This document shows, one piece after another, positions 18,984 through 27,807 of a stretch of DNA of 57,423 bases (positions are counted from its first letter, which is position 1; each line of letters starts with the position of its first letter). Made by a program: the position numbers and the translations under genes. The notes under the pieces were generated by a model. The model was not told where the DNA came from. It did no database searches and was given only the letters and a program-made list of their open reading frames with translations. The DNA comes from Streptosporangium subroseum (lineage in GTDB: Bacteria > Actinomycetota > Actinomycetes > Streptosporangiales > Streptosporangiaceae), in contig NZ_FZOD01000063.1 in assembly GCF_900188345.1 (NCBI RefSeq), positions 1-57,423 on the forward strand, given 5' to 3'.

Positions 18984-19103
18984 CAGACGGACCGCGTGGT
19001 GCGCAGGTCCGCAACAGACAGCCCGCATAGTGCGCACGGTCCGCGAAGAAGCGACCCGACAGACAGCCCGCGTGGTGCGCGTAATTCGTAAGGAGGTGGC
19101 CTG
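18951..19103 (+). repeat. decayed tandem copies of the permease 3' end
   Basis: A 45-bp unit begins with the last 11 codons of the permease (GTGGTGCGCACGGTCCGC...) at 18951-18995. It recurs at 18996-19026 (14 bp shorter), 19027-19071 (45 bp) and partly at 19072-19103. The copies keep the GTGGTGCGC start and partial coding resemblance (IVRTVREEAT, VVRVIRKEVA). They fill the gap before the LacI gene. Confidence 0.8.
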
Positions 19104-19195
19104 CCGGGGGGCGTACGCTCGTCCGCCCCGCGACTCTCGACGCATGCCGCCGGTAGTTATGCTGACCGCAGGCATACGGCTGGCAGGGGGCGCGG

Positions 19196-20221
19196 ATGGC
19201 TAGGCCCGGGATGCGCGCGACCGTGCGCGACGTCGCGGCGGAGACGGGCCTGTCGATCGCCACCATCTCGCGGGTCCTGAACGGGCAGGCCAATGTCGCC
19301 CCGCACACCCGGGAGCTGGTGCTCCAGGCCGTCGGCCGCCTCGGAGATCAGGCGCCCCGGCCGCGCGCCGGGCAGGAGACGATGGCCGGCGGCACGATCT
19401 ACGTGCGCTGCCCCTATCTGCTGACCGACTATTTCGGGCTCATCGTCTCCTCGGTCGGTGAGACCATCGAGCTGCACGGCGGGCAGATGATCCTGGGCAC
19501 CGGTGAGTCGGGCCGGCACACCCCCGCGATCTCCGGTCTGCCCGACCGCTCCGACATCGCGGGTGCGATCCTGATCCTTCCCCCGGAGCCGGGCGACGAG
19601 CTCGTACGGCTCCGTGACCGGCAGTTCCCCTTCGTGGTCATCGATCCCAGGACCCCGCTGCCCAAGAACATCGTGGCGGTGTCGGCCGCGCACTTCGCGG
19701 GCGCGCGCAAGCTGATGGCGCACGTGGTCGAGCTCGGCCACCGCCGGGTCGGCATCATGGGCGGTCCCGTGGAGTGGCTGCCCAGCGAGGCCAGGCTGGC
19801 CGGATACACCGCGTCGCTGGCCGACGTCGGCGTCCTGCCGTCGGCCGAGCTGCTACGCAACGTGCTGGAGCCCAACACCGAGAACGGCTACCGCGCGGCC
19901 TGCGAGCTGCTCGATCTGCCCGAGCGGCCGACGGCGTTGGTCGCGTTCAACGACAAGATGGCGGTCGGCGCGCTGTGGGCGGCGGCCGAGCGCGGTCTGA
20001 GCGTCCCCGGCGATCTGTCGGTCGCGGGGTTCGACGACATCGACCTCAGCCGGGCGACTCTGCCGATGCTGACCACGGTGCGCCAGCCTCTGCAGGAGAT
20101 GGGCCGGATGGCGGTCACGCTGCTGATAAGGCTGCTCAGCCGGCACACGCTGGAGGCGTTGCACGTCTCCCTGGGGACCGACGTGATCGTTCGCGGCTCC
20201 ACGGGTCCCGTCCCCAGCTGA
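19196..20221 (+). CDS. LacI family transcriptional regulator
   Basis: This 341-residue protein has an N-terminal LacI HTH and hinge (~5-60: RDVAAETGLSIATISRVLNGQANVAPHTREL) and a periplasmic-binding-protein-like effector domain (~65-341: VVIDPRTPLP, GHRRVGIMGGP, VAFNDKMAVGALWAAAERGLSVPGDLSVAGFDDIDL, LTTVRQPLQEMG). The hinge is shorter and less conserved than usual (VLQAVGRLGDQ). It lies directly upstream of a secreted GH30 glycosidase whose promoter contains a large inverted repeat, and probably represses it until a sugar ligand is present. Confidence 0.9.
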   Translation: MARPGMRATVRDVAAETGLSIATISRVLNGQANVAPHTRELVLQAVGRLGDQAPRPRAGQETMAGGTIYVRCPYLLTDYFGLIVSSVGETIELHGGQMILGTGESGRHTPAISGLPDRSDIAGAILILPPEPGDELVRLRDRQFPFVVIDPRTPLPKNIVAVSAAHFAGARKLMAHVVELGHRRVGIMGGPVEWLPSEARLAGYTASLADVGVLPSAELLRNVLEPNTENGYRAACELLDLPERPTALVAFNDKMAVGALWAAAERGLSVPGDLSVAGFDDIDLSRATLPMLTTVRQPLQEMGRMAVTLLIRLLSRHTLEALHVSLGTDVIVRGSTGPVPS

Positions 20222-20449
20222 GCATTTGTTTCATTTGTTTCATTGTCGGTTACCTCCCAGCTCGCGCGTGAAGTGCATGGATTTGGGCCTTGACAACTAA
20301 TTTCACCCTGTGTTGTCCTATGCCGTAACAGGTAAGTTTCTTATCTGTTACATTCGTTACAGTGACGGCTCCCAGGTGAGGCACGTGGCCTGATCCGAAC
20401 ATCCTGGGACGTCGCGGGCCCAATCGCACCCCCCGAAGGGACCCCTGCC
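20222..20449 (+). promoter_or_regulatory. promoter/operator region of the GH30 gene
   Basis: A perfect -35 box TTGACA is at 20290-20295; a clear -10 is harder to choose (around TCCTATG, 20316-20322). Downstream is the imperfect inverted repeat GTAACAGGTAAG (20325-20336) / CTTATCTGTTAC (20340-20351), one mismatch in 12 bp, with a further GTTAC box at 20356-20360. Upstream, ATTTGTTTC is repeated in tandem at 20224-20232 and 20233-20241. The inverted repeat is a good candidate for the adjacent LacI protein. Confidence 0.65.
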
Positions 20450-22354
20450 TTGTCTCGACCTCCTCGCCGGGCGCTCACCCTCGCCCTCGCCTGCGTCGCC
20501 GCCATCTGGGCGGTGGGGCCTGTCGCCGCCACACCTGCCCTCGCCGCGGGCGAGTCCGTGAACATCTGGCTCACCACCACCTCCGACGCGGGTGGCCGAA
20601 CCGTCACGCGAGGTCTCCAGCAACAGGCCCCGATCGCCTTCGGTCCCGCCGGCGGCAGCGCCAACCAGACCATCACCGTCAACGAGGGAACCACCTACCA
20701 GCAGTTCGAAGGCGGCGGAGCCTCGATCACCGACACCACCGCCTACCTGCTGCGCGGCGGCCCGATCAGCGCGGCCACCCGCGACACCGTGATGCGCAAG
20801 CTCTTCGACCCCGTCGACGGCATCGGCCTGTCGTTCGTGCGCAACCCGATCGGCGCCTCCGACCTCTCCCGTCCGGGCAACGTCTCCCTCGACGACACCT
20901 GCTGCAACCTCAACGACTTCGGCGCCAATGGTTACGACACCAACGTGCGCCTGCTCACCCAGCAGGCCAAGTCGCTCAACCCGGCTCTGCGCGTCAAGGG
21001 CGTGCCGTGGAGCGCCCCCGGCTGGATGAAGGACAACGGCCGGATGGACCAGATGGGCTGGCTCAAGGCGGAGTACTACCCCATGTACGCCCAGTACCTG
21101 GTCAAGTACGTCCAGAGCTACCAGGCCGCCGGGATCCCGGTGAACTACATCTCGGTGCAGAACGAGCCCAACTGCTGCCAGGCGGGTAACCCGACCGCGA
21201 TGAGCTACCCCGGCATGAGCTGGAACTCCTCCGGGCTGGCCGAGCTCACCAAGAACCACGTCTACCCGGCCTTCCGGGCCGCCGGCATCACGACCAAGGT
21301 GCTCGTCCACGACTGGAACTACGGCGACTACGCCGGTATGGGCGCCGGCGTGCTGAACGACGCGGCCGTGCGCAACGACCCGCTGTTCGGCGGCATCGCC
21401 TGGCACGGCTACGGCGGCGACCCGGCGATCGGCACGCAGGTCCACAACCAGTATCCGGCCGTACGCCAGTTCAGCACCGAGCACTCGGGCGGCACCTGGA
21501 TCGGCAACCAGCACAACGAGGATCTCTCCGACATCGTCAACTACGCCCGCAACTGGAGCGGCAGCCTCGTCAAGTGGAGCCTCGCGCTCAACCAGAGCAT
21601 GGGTCCGCACAACGGCGGTTGCGACGTCTGCACCGGCCTGATCACCGTTCAGGAGGGCGGCGCCCGCGCCGGCCAGGTCGACTACACCATCGAGTACTAC
21701 ACGACCGGCCACCTCACGAAGTTCGTCAAGCCCGGGGCGTTCCGGATCGACTCCACCGCCAACGCCACGATCCAGAACGTCGCCTGGCGCAACTCCGACG
21801 GCACCAAGGCCCTGATCGCGCACAACCGCGGCACCTCGGCCCAGTCCGTCCGGGTCAACTGGGGCAACCAGTCCTTCGTCTACTCCATGCCCGCCCGCAC
21901 CACCGCCACCTTCACCTGGGGCGGCACCCCCGGAACCGGCAACCCCGGCAACCCCGGCAACCCCGGCGGCACGGGCGGCGCCGTCACCGGTCTGGCCGGC
22001 AAGTGCATGGACGTCGCCGGCGGCAGCAGCGCCGACGGCACCGCCGTTCAGCTCTACACCTGCAACGGCACCACCGCCCAGCAGTGGACCCGCCCCGGCG
22101 ACGGCACGATCCGCGTGCTCGGCAAGTGCCTGGACGTCGTCGGCAACGGCACGGCCAACGGCAGCCAGCTCCAGCTGTGGACGTGTTTCGCCGGCCCCAA
22201 CCAGCAGTGGACCTACAACTCGGCGACCAGGGACCTGGTGAACCCCGCCGCGAACAAGTGCGTGGACGTCACCGGCAACACCAGCGCCGACGGCGCCCGG
22301 CTCCAGCTGTGGAGCTGCACCGGCGCCGCGAACCAGAAGTGGACGATGTCCTGA
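20450..22354 (+). CDS. secreted GH30 glycosidase with C-terminal ricin-type CBM13
   Basis: This 634-residue protein has a signal peptide (~1-33, ATPALAAGES), a GH30 TIM barrel plus beta-sandwich (~40-490) with acid/base Glu239 in QNEPN and nucleophile Glu344 in FSTEHSGG, a Gly/Pro/Asn linker (GTGNPGNPGNPGG) and a ricin-type beta-trefoil (~510-634) with three C-M/L-DV and QxW repeats. GH30 enzymes cleave glucosylceramide-type, beta-1,6-glucan or xylan bonds; the FEGGGASITD start fits the glucosylceramidase/beta-1,6-glucanase subfamilies, but the exact substrate is not decided here. The start is TTG 20450 behind GAAGGGA. Confidence 0.9.
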   Translation: MSRPPRRALTLALACVAAIWAVGPVAATPALAAGESVNIWLTTTSDAGGRTVTRGLQQQAPIAFGPAGGSANQTITVNEGTTYQQFEGGGASITDTTAYLLRGGPISAATRDTVMRKLFDPVDGIGLSFVRNPIGASDLSRPGNVSLDDTCCNLNDFGANGYDTNVRLLTQQAKSLNPALRVKGVPWSAPGWMKDNGRMDQMGWLKAEYYPMYAQYLVKYVQSYQAAGIPVNYISVQNEPNCCQAGNPTAMSYPGMSWNSSGLAELTKNHVYPAFRAAGITTKVLVHDWNYGDYAGMGAGVLNDAAVRNDPLFGGIAWHGYGGDPAIGTQVHNQYPAVRQFSTEHSGGTWIGNQHNEDLSDIVNYARNWSGSLVKWSLALNQSMGPHNGGCDVCTGLITVQEGGARAGQVDYTIEYYTTGHLTKFVKPGAFRIDSTANATIQNVAWRNSDGTKALIAHNRGTSAQSVRVNWGNQSFVYSMPARTTATFTWGGTPGTGNPGNPGNPGGTGGAVTGLAGKCMDVAGGSSADGTAVQLYTCNGTTAQQWTRPGDGTIRVLGKCLDVVGNGTANGSQLQLWTCFAGPNQQWTYNSATRDLVNPAANKCVDVTGNTSADGARLQLWSCTGAANQKWTMS

Positions 22355-22366
22355 CCTGAGCAAGCC

Positions 22367-22405
22367 ACGGACGCGAACCCTCCAGACGGGGGGGTTCGCG
22401 TCCGT
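22367..22405 (+). terminator. strong terminator hairpin after GH30
   Basis: A perfect 14-bp stem ACGGACGCGAACCC (22367-22380) / GGGTTCGCGTCCGT (22392-22405) with an 11-nt loop lies 13 nt after the GH30 stop, followed by ACTATAC. It faces the convergent SPFH gene and may serve it too. Confidence 0.85.
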
Positions 22406-22510
22406 ACTATACGGAGATCAGCGGGGCTGTCGTCAGTTCACGGACCGGGCCGTACCGGGGCTGTCCTGAGCGGCCTGGTTCTGATGTTCCGAATGCACCG
22501 GGCCGGCTGT

Positions 22511-23467
22511 CTATCGGCTCGGGACGACGACGGCGTCGGGGTTGCCGGGGGCGTAGACGGTGATGCCCTGGGGGAGGGACTTGAGCTTGTCGATCTCGGC
22601 GCAGGCGGGGCACTTGTCGTAACCGTTCTGCCTGGCACGGTTGGCCTCCGCCTCGGCCTTGGCCTGGTCGACCTTCGCCCGGGCCTCGGCGACGCCCGCG
22701 GCCGCCGCGAGGGAGGTGTCCACCGACCGCTGGACGTCCTGGGGCAGGGTCACCCGGACCAGGTTGAAGCGCAGGCCGGTGAGGAAGGCACCGCCGAGCA
22801 TCTGCGGGAGATCGCGCTCCAGCGTGGCGTTGACCCCCGCCTGCACCTTGGCGACGTTGGCGTTGCTGCTCCTCGGCTCCAGTTCCGCCCCGCTGTCCAG
22901 CATCGCGCAGGAGGGCACCAGCTCGGCGCAGCGCAGGTCGCCGATCTGCACGCGCAGCGCGTTGTCGATCACCGGGCGGACGGCCTGGCCGAAGAAGGCC
23001 GCCCATCCCGCGTCTCCCTCCCACGCGTAGTAGGACTCGTTGTCCTGCCCGCGGAAGGTGCGGGTGCCGAAACCGTCGTCGAACCGTTTCAGGGTTTCCC
23101 GGTCGAGGTTGAGCGTGAAGTAGAGCGTCCCCTCGATGCCCAGGTTGACGCCGTCACTGCTGGGAGTCGTGACGAGGTCGACGCCGAGGGCGGTGGCGCG
23201 TTTGGGGTCGGAGGTGATGGTGTAAAAGCGCTGCTGGGCCGGATAGGGGTGAATGTCCGACCACAGTCCGGTCCAGGTGAGCCCGGACGCGGGATCGAGC
23301 ACCTGCCTGACCCCGTTGTCGTCGAAGAGACCGCCGTCCCGGACGACCGCGACCTCGCCGGCCTGGGTGCTCGCGAAACCGGTGATCGCTCCGATCGCGG
23401 TGGGGATCGCAAAGCCCAGGACCGCTGCCAGCAGGATGATCGCCATGATGGTGCCGAGTCTGCGCAT
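22511..23467 (-). CDS. SPFH/band-7 domain membrane protein
   Basis: This 318-residue protein has one N-terminal membrane helix (GTIMAIILLAAVLGFAIPTAIGAI), an SPFH/band-7 domain (~40-240: GEVAVVRDGG, TSDGVNLGIEGTLYFTLN-type strands, LRFNLVRVTLPQDVQRSVD) and an Ala/Glu-rich coiled coil (AAAAGVAEARAKVDQAKAEAEANRA), all typical of prohibitin/flotillin-like scaffolds. Unusual are a CPAC cysteine pair after the coiled coil and two further cysteines (LRCAEL, PSCAML). ATG 23467 is preferred over 23494 because AAGGAG lies 8 nt upstream. It has no operon partner. Confidence 0.85.
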   Translation of the reverse strand: MRRLGTIMAIILLAAVLGFAIPTAIGAITGFASTQAGEVAVVRDGGLFDDNGVRQVLDPASGLTWTGLWSDIHPYPAQQRFYTITSDPKRATALGVDLVTTPSSDGVNLGIEGTLYFTLNLDRETLKRFDDGFGTRTFRGQDNESYYAWEGDAGWAAFFGQAVRPVIDNALRVQIGDLRCAELVPSCAMLDSGAELEPRSSNANVAKVQAGVNATLERDLPQMLGGAFLTGLRFNLVRVTLPQDVQRSVDTSLAAAAGVAEARAKVDQAKAEAEANRARQNGYDKCPACAEIDKLKSLPQGITVYAPGNPDAVVVPSR

Positions 23468-23645
23468 CGCCTGCGCTCCTTGGATGGAGGGCATCTGCGT
23501 TCACCCCGATTATCCACAATTCCCTTATAGAATTGTTCAACAATCCTTCGAAATACCTGGCGCGGAAGACACATATTTGTACGACTTTGTACGGCTTGGC
23601 AGTCCGGACCAAGGGGGCACCGCCGTCAAGCGGTGCGTGCGATGC
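23468..23645. other. AT-richer gap between SPFH and SDR genes
   Basis: The gap is unusually AT-rich for the window. It holds ATTGTT-C-AACAAT (23532-23544), a perfect 6-bp inverted repeat that could be an operator for the SPFH promoter, and two TTTGTACG boxes (23576-23593 region). No gene is supported. Confidence 0.4.
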
Positions 23646-24392
<747 letters not shown>

Positions 24393-24449
24393 GGTGATTT
24401 CTCCCTGGTGTATGTGCTGCGTCGTGGTACGCCGCGAACGAGTGGGTGG

Positions 24450-25265
24450 TCAGCCCTTGGGGGCCATGACGGTGAAAACCGCTCCGGCCGGATCGAGGAA
24501 GACGGCGATGTGGCCGACGCCGATGTCCGTGGGGGGCATGAGTTGTGTGCCGCCCGCGTTGACGGCCGTTTCGGCGGTCGCCGCGGCGTCGGCGACGGTG
24601 AAGTAGACGTCCCAGTAGGGCGGAACGTCCTTCGCCATCGCCGGCGGGCGGGGAAGAAGCCCGGAGATCGATCGACCGTCGAGCTGCCACTCCCGGCGAT
24701 TCATCGGGCCCTCGGGTCCGGTCACGGTCCACCCGAACACCGACCCGTAGAAGGCCGCGGAGGAATCGACGTCGTCACTGATCAGTTCGGCCCAGGAGAA
24801 CGTGCCGGGTTCGTCGACCGTCGCGGCGCCCCCGCGGTCGTCGTGGTCACCGGCCTCCCAGACCGCGAACCGGGCCCCGCTGGGGTCGGCGAAGACGATT
24901 TCCCGGCCGGCACCTGCGGCGTCTTCCGGGCCGGCACCCGGGGCGGCTTCCGGGCCGGCGCTCAAGGGGTCGCCGGATCGGGAGAGGATCGTGCCGCCCG
25001 CGGCGGTGACCTTGCTCGCGAACTCGTCGACGTCGGCCACAGCGGCGTAGGCCGTCCAGCCGGGATGGCCGGGCTCTCGGATCGGCCCGACCCCGGCTGC
25101 GGGGCGTCCCCGCAGTAGCGCCGTCCGATATCCGTTGGCTTCCGGTGACGCGTCGCCGAACTCCCAGCCGAACAGCGTGGCGTAGAACCTCGCCGCGGCA
25201 TCCGGGTCGGGGGATTGGAGATCGGCCCGGCTGGGCGTTCCATGTTCGTGGTTGTCGATGTCCAT
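24450..25265 (-). CDS. two-domain VOC (glyoxalase/bleomycin-resistance) protein
   Basis: This 271-residue protein starts at ATG 25265 with AAAGGAG upstream. Two VOC domains are seen: ~5-125 (PSRADLQSPDPDAAARFYATLFGWEFGD) and ~140-271 (FSWAELISDDVDSSAAFYGSVFGWTVTG ... GHIAVFLDPAGAVFTVMAPKG). The duplicated FY-LFGW motif is typical of the hydroxylase/CFP-30-like VOC family, whose members include metal-dependent glyoxalases, dioxygenases and drug-binding proteins. Between the domains is an Ala/Gly/Glu insert with short repeats (PEAAPGAGPEDAAGAG). It is the first gene of a unit with the SDR. Confidence 0.88.
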   Translation of the reverse strand: MDIDNHEHGTPSRADLQSPDPDAAARFYATLFGWEFGDASPEANGYRTALLRGRPAAGVGPIREPGHPGWTAYAAVADVDEFASKVTAAGGTILSRSGDPLSAGPEAAPGAGPEDAAGAGREIVFADPSGARFAVWEAGDHDDRGGAATVDEPGTFSWAELISDDVDSSAAFYGSVFGWTVTGPEGPMNRREWQLDGRSISGLLPRPPAMAKDVPPYWDVYFTVADAAATAETAVNAGGTQLMPPTDIGVGHIAVFLDPAGAVFTVMAPKG

Positions 25266-25384
25266 GTCTGCTCCTTTGGTTGATGCCTGGTCAGCACTGG
25301 TGACAACCATAGACAAACATGTCAGCGAATGACAAACACAGCAGGAACCGCCTGGAATGACAGCGTGCTGCTAGCATCTGAACC
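25266..25384. promoter_or_regulatory. divergent VOC/TetR promoter with TetR-type operator
   Basis: The inverted repeat TGTCA (25320-25324) GCGAA TGACA (25330-25334) lies between divergent promoters. GACAAACA is also directly repeated at 25312-25319 and 25331-25338. TAGCAT (25372-25377) is a plausible -10 ending 7 nt before the TetR ATG, which has no Shine-Dalgarno, so the TetR mRNA may be leaderless. Confidence 0.55.
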
Positions 25385-25984
25385 ATGACCAACGCACCGG
25401 CCTCGCAGGGCGGCCTCCGTGAGGTGACCCGCCGGGCGGTCCAGGCGGAGATCGCCGGCAGGGCGATGGAGCTCTTCCTGGAGCAGGGATTCGACGAGAC
25501 GACCGTCGACCAGGTCGCCGCCGCCGTCGGCATGTCCGGGCGCAGCGTGTTCCGTTACTTCGCCACTAAAGAAGACATGGTCCTGGGAGACATGCTTCAG
25601 ATAGGGCACGCGCTGGCCGCCGCGTTACAGGCCCGGCCGGCCGAGGAGTCGCCCTGGGAGGCGTTGCGACGAGCGCTGGACGAGCCCCTCGCCGCCCTCA
25701 AGAGCGACGGCGGCAAGGCGTTGGCCAGGGCGACCATGCTGGCGACCACCCCCGCGCTTCGGGCCGCCGCGCAACAGAAGCACACCCAGTGGGAGGAGCT
25801 GCTCCTTCCCTACGTCGTTCAACGCATGACAGGGCCCGCGGCCACGCGCGAACTGCGCGCCCACGCGATCGTCTCGGCCGCGCTCTCGTGCCTGGACGTG
25901 GCAGTCGAGATATGGACAAAATCCGGCGGAACGAAGGCGCTGGACACTCTGCTGGACACGGCCATCCAGGCGGTTCGCAGCTAG
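25385..25984 (+). CDS. TetR family transcriptional regulator
   Basis: This 199-residue protein has an N-terminal TetR HTH (~15-62: EIAGRAMELFLEQGFDETTVDQVAAAVGMSGRSVFRYFATKEDM) and a helical ligand domain of the TetR_C_17 kind (ARATMLATTPALRAAAQQKHTQW). ATG 25385. It is divergent from the VOC-SDR operon and probably represses it and itself through the inverted repeat at 25320-25334. The ligand is unknown. Confidence 0.92.
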   Translation: MTNAPASQGGLREVTRRAVQAEIAGRAMELFLEQGFDETTVDQVAAAVGMSGRSVFRYFATKEDMVLGDMLQIGHALAAALQARPAEESPWEALRRALDEPLAALKSDGGKALARATMLATTPALRAAAQQKHTQWEELLLPYVVQRMTGPAATRELRAHAIVSAALSCLDVAVEIWTKSGGTKALDTLLDTAIQAVRS

Positions 25985-26304
25985 CCGGAATCGTCCGGCC
26001 CACGTCGCGGCAACCGTACGGGTGCATCGGACCAGGGCCTGAGACCGTCTCGGAGCACGCACGGCACCCGATGACAGGCGCCGAGATGTCAACGGCAAGT
26101 GACCCTGAGCGTCTTGCCCTGCGGCGGTTTCACGGCATCGTGGGAGCAGCGGTTCCGTGTCCGCGGATCGTCCGGAAAATACTTCGCTCACGAGCGACGA
26201 TTCCATCCCGCGTCGGGAGTCTCCCCTTCGACCGACATCTGCCACCCTGCTGGTGCCGCCCAGGCGCAGCGAAGGTCACGACCCACGACAGGAGACCGTC
26301 CGAC
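25985..26304. other. 320-bp intergenic region without a supported gene
   Basis: Open frames cross this stretch, but none has gene-like composition or a homologous-looking product. A small inverted repeat GAGAC-C-GTCTC (26041-26051) could help terminate the TetR transcript. The 3' end holds AGGAGA (26290-26295), the ribosome binding site of the next gene. Confidence 0.4.
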
Positions 26305-26970
26305 ATGGCCGCGACAGAACCGAGAGCAGATCGCCCCCGCGTGACCGACGTCTGGCCGCTGGTCCACGCCGAGCGAGCGGCCCTGGCGGCCGACCTCGCG
26401 GATCTGACCGACGAGCAGTGGGCGACGCCCTCGCTGTGCACCGAGTTGACGGTGCGCGAGGTGCTCGCGCACCTCACCGCGGGGGCGAGCCTCAACACCG
26501 TACGGTGGATGGCGGGCGTGATCCGCTGCCGGTTCGACTTCGACAAGCAGGTGGCCATGCGGCTGGCCGAGCAGCTCGGCGCGACCCCGGCCGCAACGCT
26601 CGAAAGGTTCCGCCGCGTCATCACGAGCACGACCAAACCGCCCCTCCCGGCCGTGGCGCTGCTCGGCGAGTCGATCGTGCACGGGGAGGACATCCGACGG
26701 CCGCTGGGCATCCGCCGCGACCACCCGATCGAGACGATCACGAGGGTGGCCGAGTATTACCAGGGCTCCGACCTCGTCATCCCGGCCAAGGGACGGATCG
26801 GCGGCCTACGACTCGTCGCCGGTGACGGGCCCTTCACCACCGGCTCAGGGCCGCGCGTGTCCGGCACCACACTGGCGCTGACGATGGCGATGGCCGGGCG
26901 TACGGCGTACTGCGACGAGCTCGAAGGCGACGGTGTCGCGACCCTGCGCGACCGCTGCGAGACGGCGTGA
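26305..26970 (+). CDS. maleylpyruvate isomerase/DinB-like (TIGR03083 type) protein
   Basis: This 221-residue protein starts at ATG 26305 behind AGGAGA. The N-terminal four-helix-bundle region (VTDVWPLVHAERAALAADLADLTDEQWATPSLCTELTVREVLAHLTAG) is the mycothiol-dependent maleylpyruvate isomerase N-terminal domain, DinB superfamily. It carries histidines usable for metal binding (His in HAERAAL, LAHL, VHGEDIRRPLG). Such proteins are thought to use mycothiol or a metal in detoxification or transfer reactions. It is monocistronic. Confidence 0.85.
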   Translation: MAATEPRADRPRVTDVWPLVHAERAALAADLADLTDEQWATPSLCTELTVREVLAHLTAGASLNTVRWMAGVIRCRFDFDKQVAMRLAEQLGATPAATLERFRRVITSTTKPPLPAVALLGESIVHGEDIRRPLGIRRDHPIETITRVAEYYQGSDLVIPAKGRIGGLRLVAGDGPFTTGSGPRVSGTTLALTMAMAGRTAYCDELEGDGVATLRDRCETA

Positions 26971-27025
26971 CCCAGGCGCGAGGCCACGGCCCGTCGCTTC
27001 CGGTGGAACTCGCCGACGGACGCGT

Positions 27026-27199
27026 TCAGGACCGGGCTTCCGTCGTTCGCGGGACCTCCGGCGGCAGGATGCGCGCCACCATGTCACCGATCAGGCCGTC
27101 AAGGGGGTAGGGCGCGAGAAGGCCGGGCACGGTGAGGTCGTCCACGATCAGCCCGGGCATGGCATCGATTGCACCGCCTTGAAAAGGAATCAACCGCAT
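27026..27199 (-). pseudogene. possible remnant of a minus-strand gene
   Basis: A 57-codon minus-strand frame encodes a protein-like sequence (GGAIDAMPGLIVDDLTVPGL, then LLAPYPLDGLIGDMVARIL) ending at TGA 27026. Its ATG is formed by the GCATGC that also contains the start of the plus-strand gene at 27198. The composition looks like the C-terminal end of a real protein whose upstream part is missing. I do not recognise the family, and it may be a chance frame. Confidence 0.3.
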
Positions 27200-27767
27200 G
27201 CGCAAGCTGACCTACTACATCGCCTCGACCCTCGACGGCTTCATCGCCGGCCTCGACGGGCAGTTCGACTTCTTCTCCTTCGAGGGCGACTCCTCGGCCG
27301 CCATCCTGGCCGATTATCCCGAGACCATTCCGATCCAGGCCCGTGAGCCACTCGGCCTGACCGGCGTCGCGAACAAGCGGTTCGACACGATCCTGATGGG
27401 TCGCGGCACCTACGAACCCGGCTTGGCCATCGGCGTCACCAGCCCCTACCCCCACCTGAAGCAGTACGTGTTCTCCCGCACCCTGACCGGCACCGACCCG
27501 GAGGTGGAGATCGTCTCCAGCGATCCGGCAGAGCTCGTCCGGAGCCTGAAGCAGCAGGACGGAATGGACATCTGGCTGTGCGGCGGCGGGAAGCTGGCCG
27601 CTCAGCTGCTGCCGTACATCGACGAGCTGATCATCAAGCTCAACCCGATCGTCCTCGGCTCCGGCATCCCCCTGTTCGACGGCCCCTTCACCCCGACCGG
27701 TTTCACCCTCACCGCCACCCGTCCCTTCGACACCGGCGTGGTGATCATGACCTACGTCAAGAACTGA
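27198..27767 (+). CDS. dihydrofolate reductase family protein (RibD C-terminal domain)
   Basis: This 189-residue single-domain protein shows the RibD_C/DHFR fold: MRKLTYYIASTLDGFIAG, DTILMGRGTYEPGL, YVFSRTL, LKQQDGMDIWLCGGGKLAAQLLPYIDELIIKLNPIVLGSGIPLF and a final TFDTG-like FDTGVVIMTYV. These standalone proteins are NADPH-dependent reductases of pteridine or pyrimidine-like compounds; the substrate is not known. ATG 27198 follows AAAAGGAAT. Confidence 0.9.
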   Translation: MRKLTYYIASTLDGFIAGLDGQFDFFSFEGDSSAAILADYPETIPIQAREPLGLTGVANKRFDTILMGRGTYEPGLAIGVTSPYPHLKQYVFSRTLTGTDPEVEIVSSDPAELVRSLKQQDGMDIWLCGGGKLAAQLLPYIDELIIKLNPIVLGSGIPLFDGPFTPTGFTLTATRPFDTGVVIMTYVKN

Positions 27768-27807
27768 CCACTTCCGCCACCCCGGAACTCCTTCTTGCGA
27801 GTGCCAC

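Noticed and set aside
20357..22363. A 668-codon minus-strand frame
   Set aside because: It is fully antisense to the GH30 gene, which has intact catalytic motifs, and its Val/Gly/Ala-rich sequence lacks any domain.
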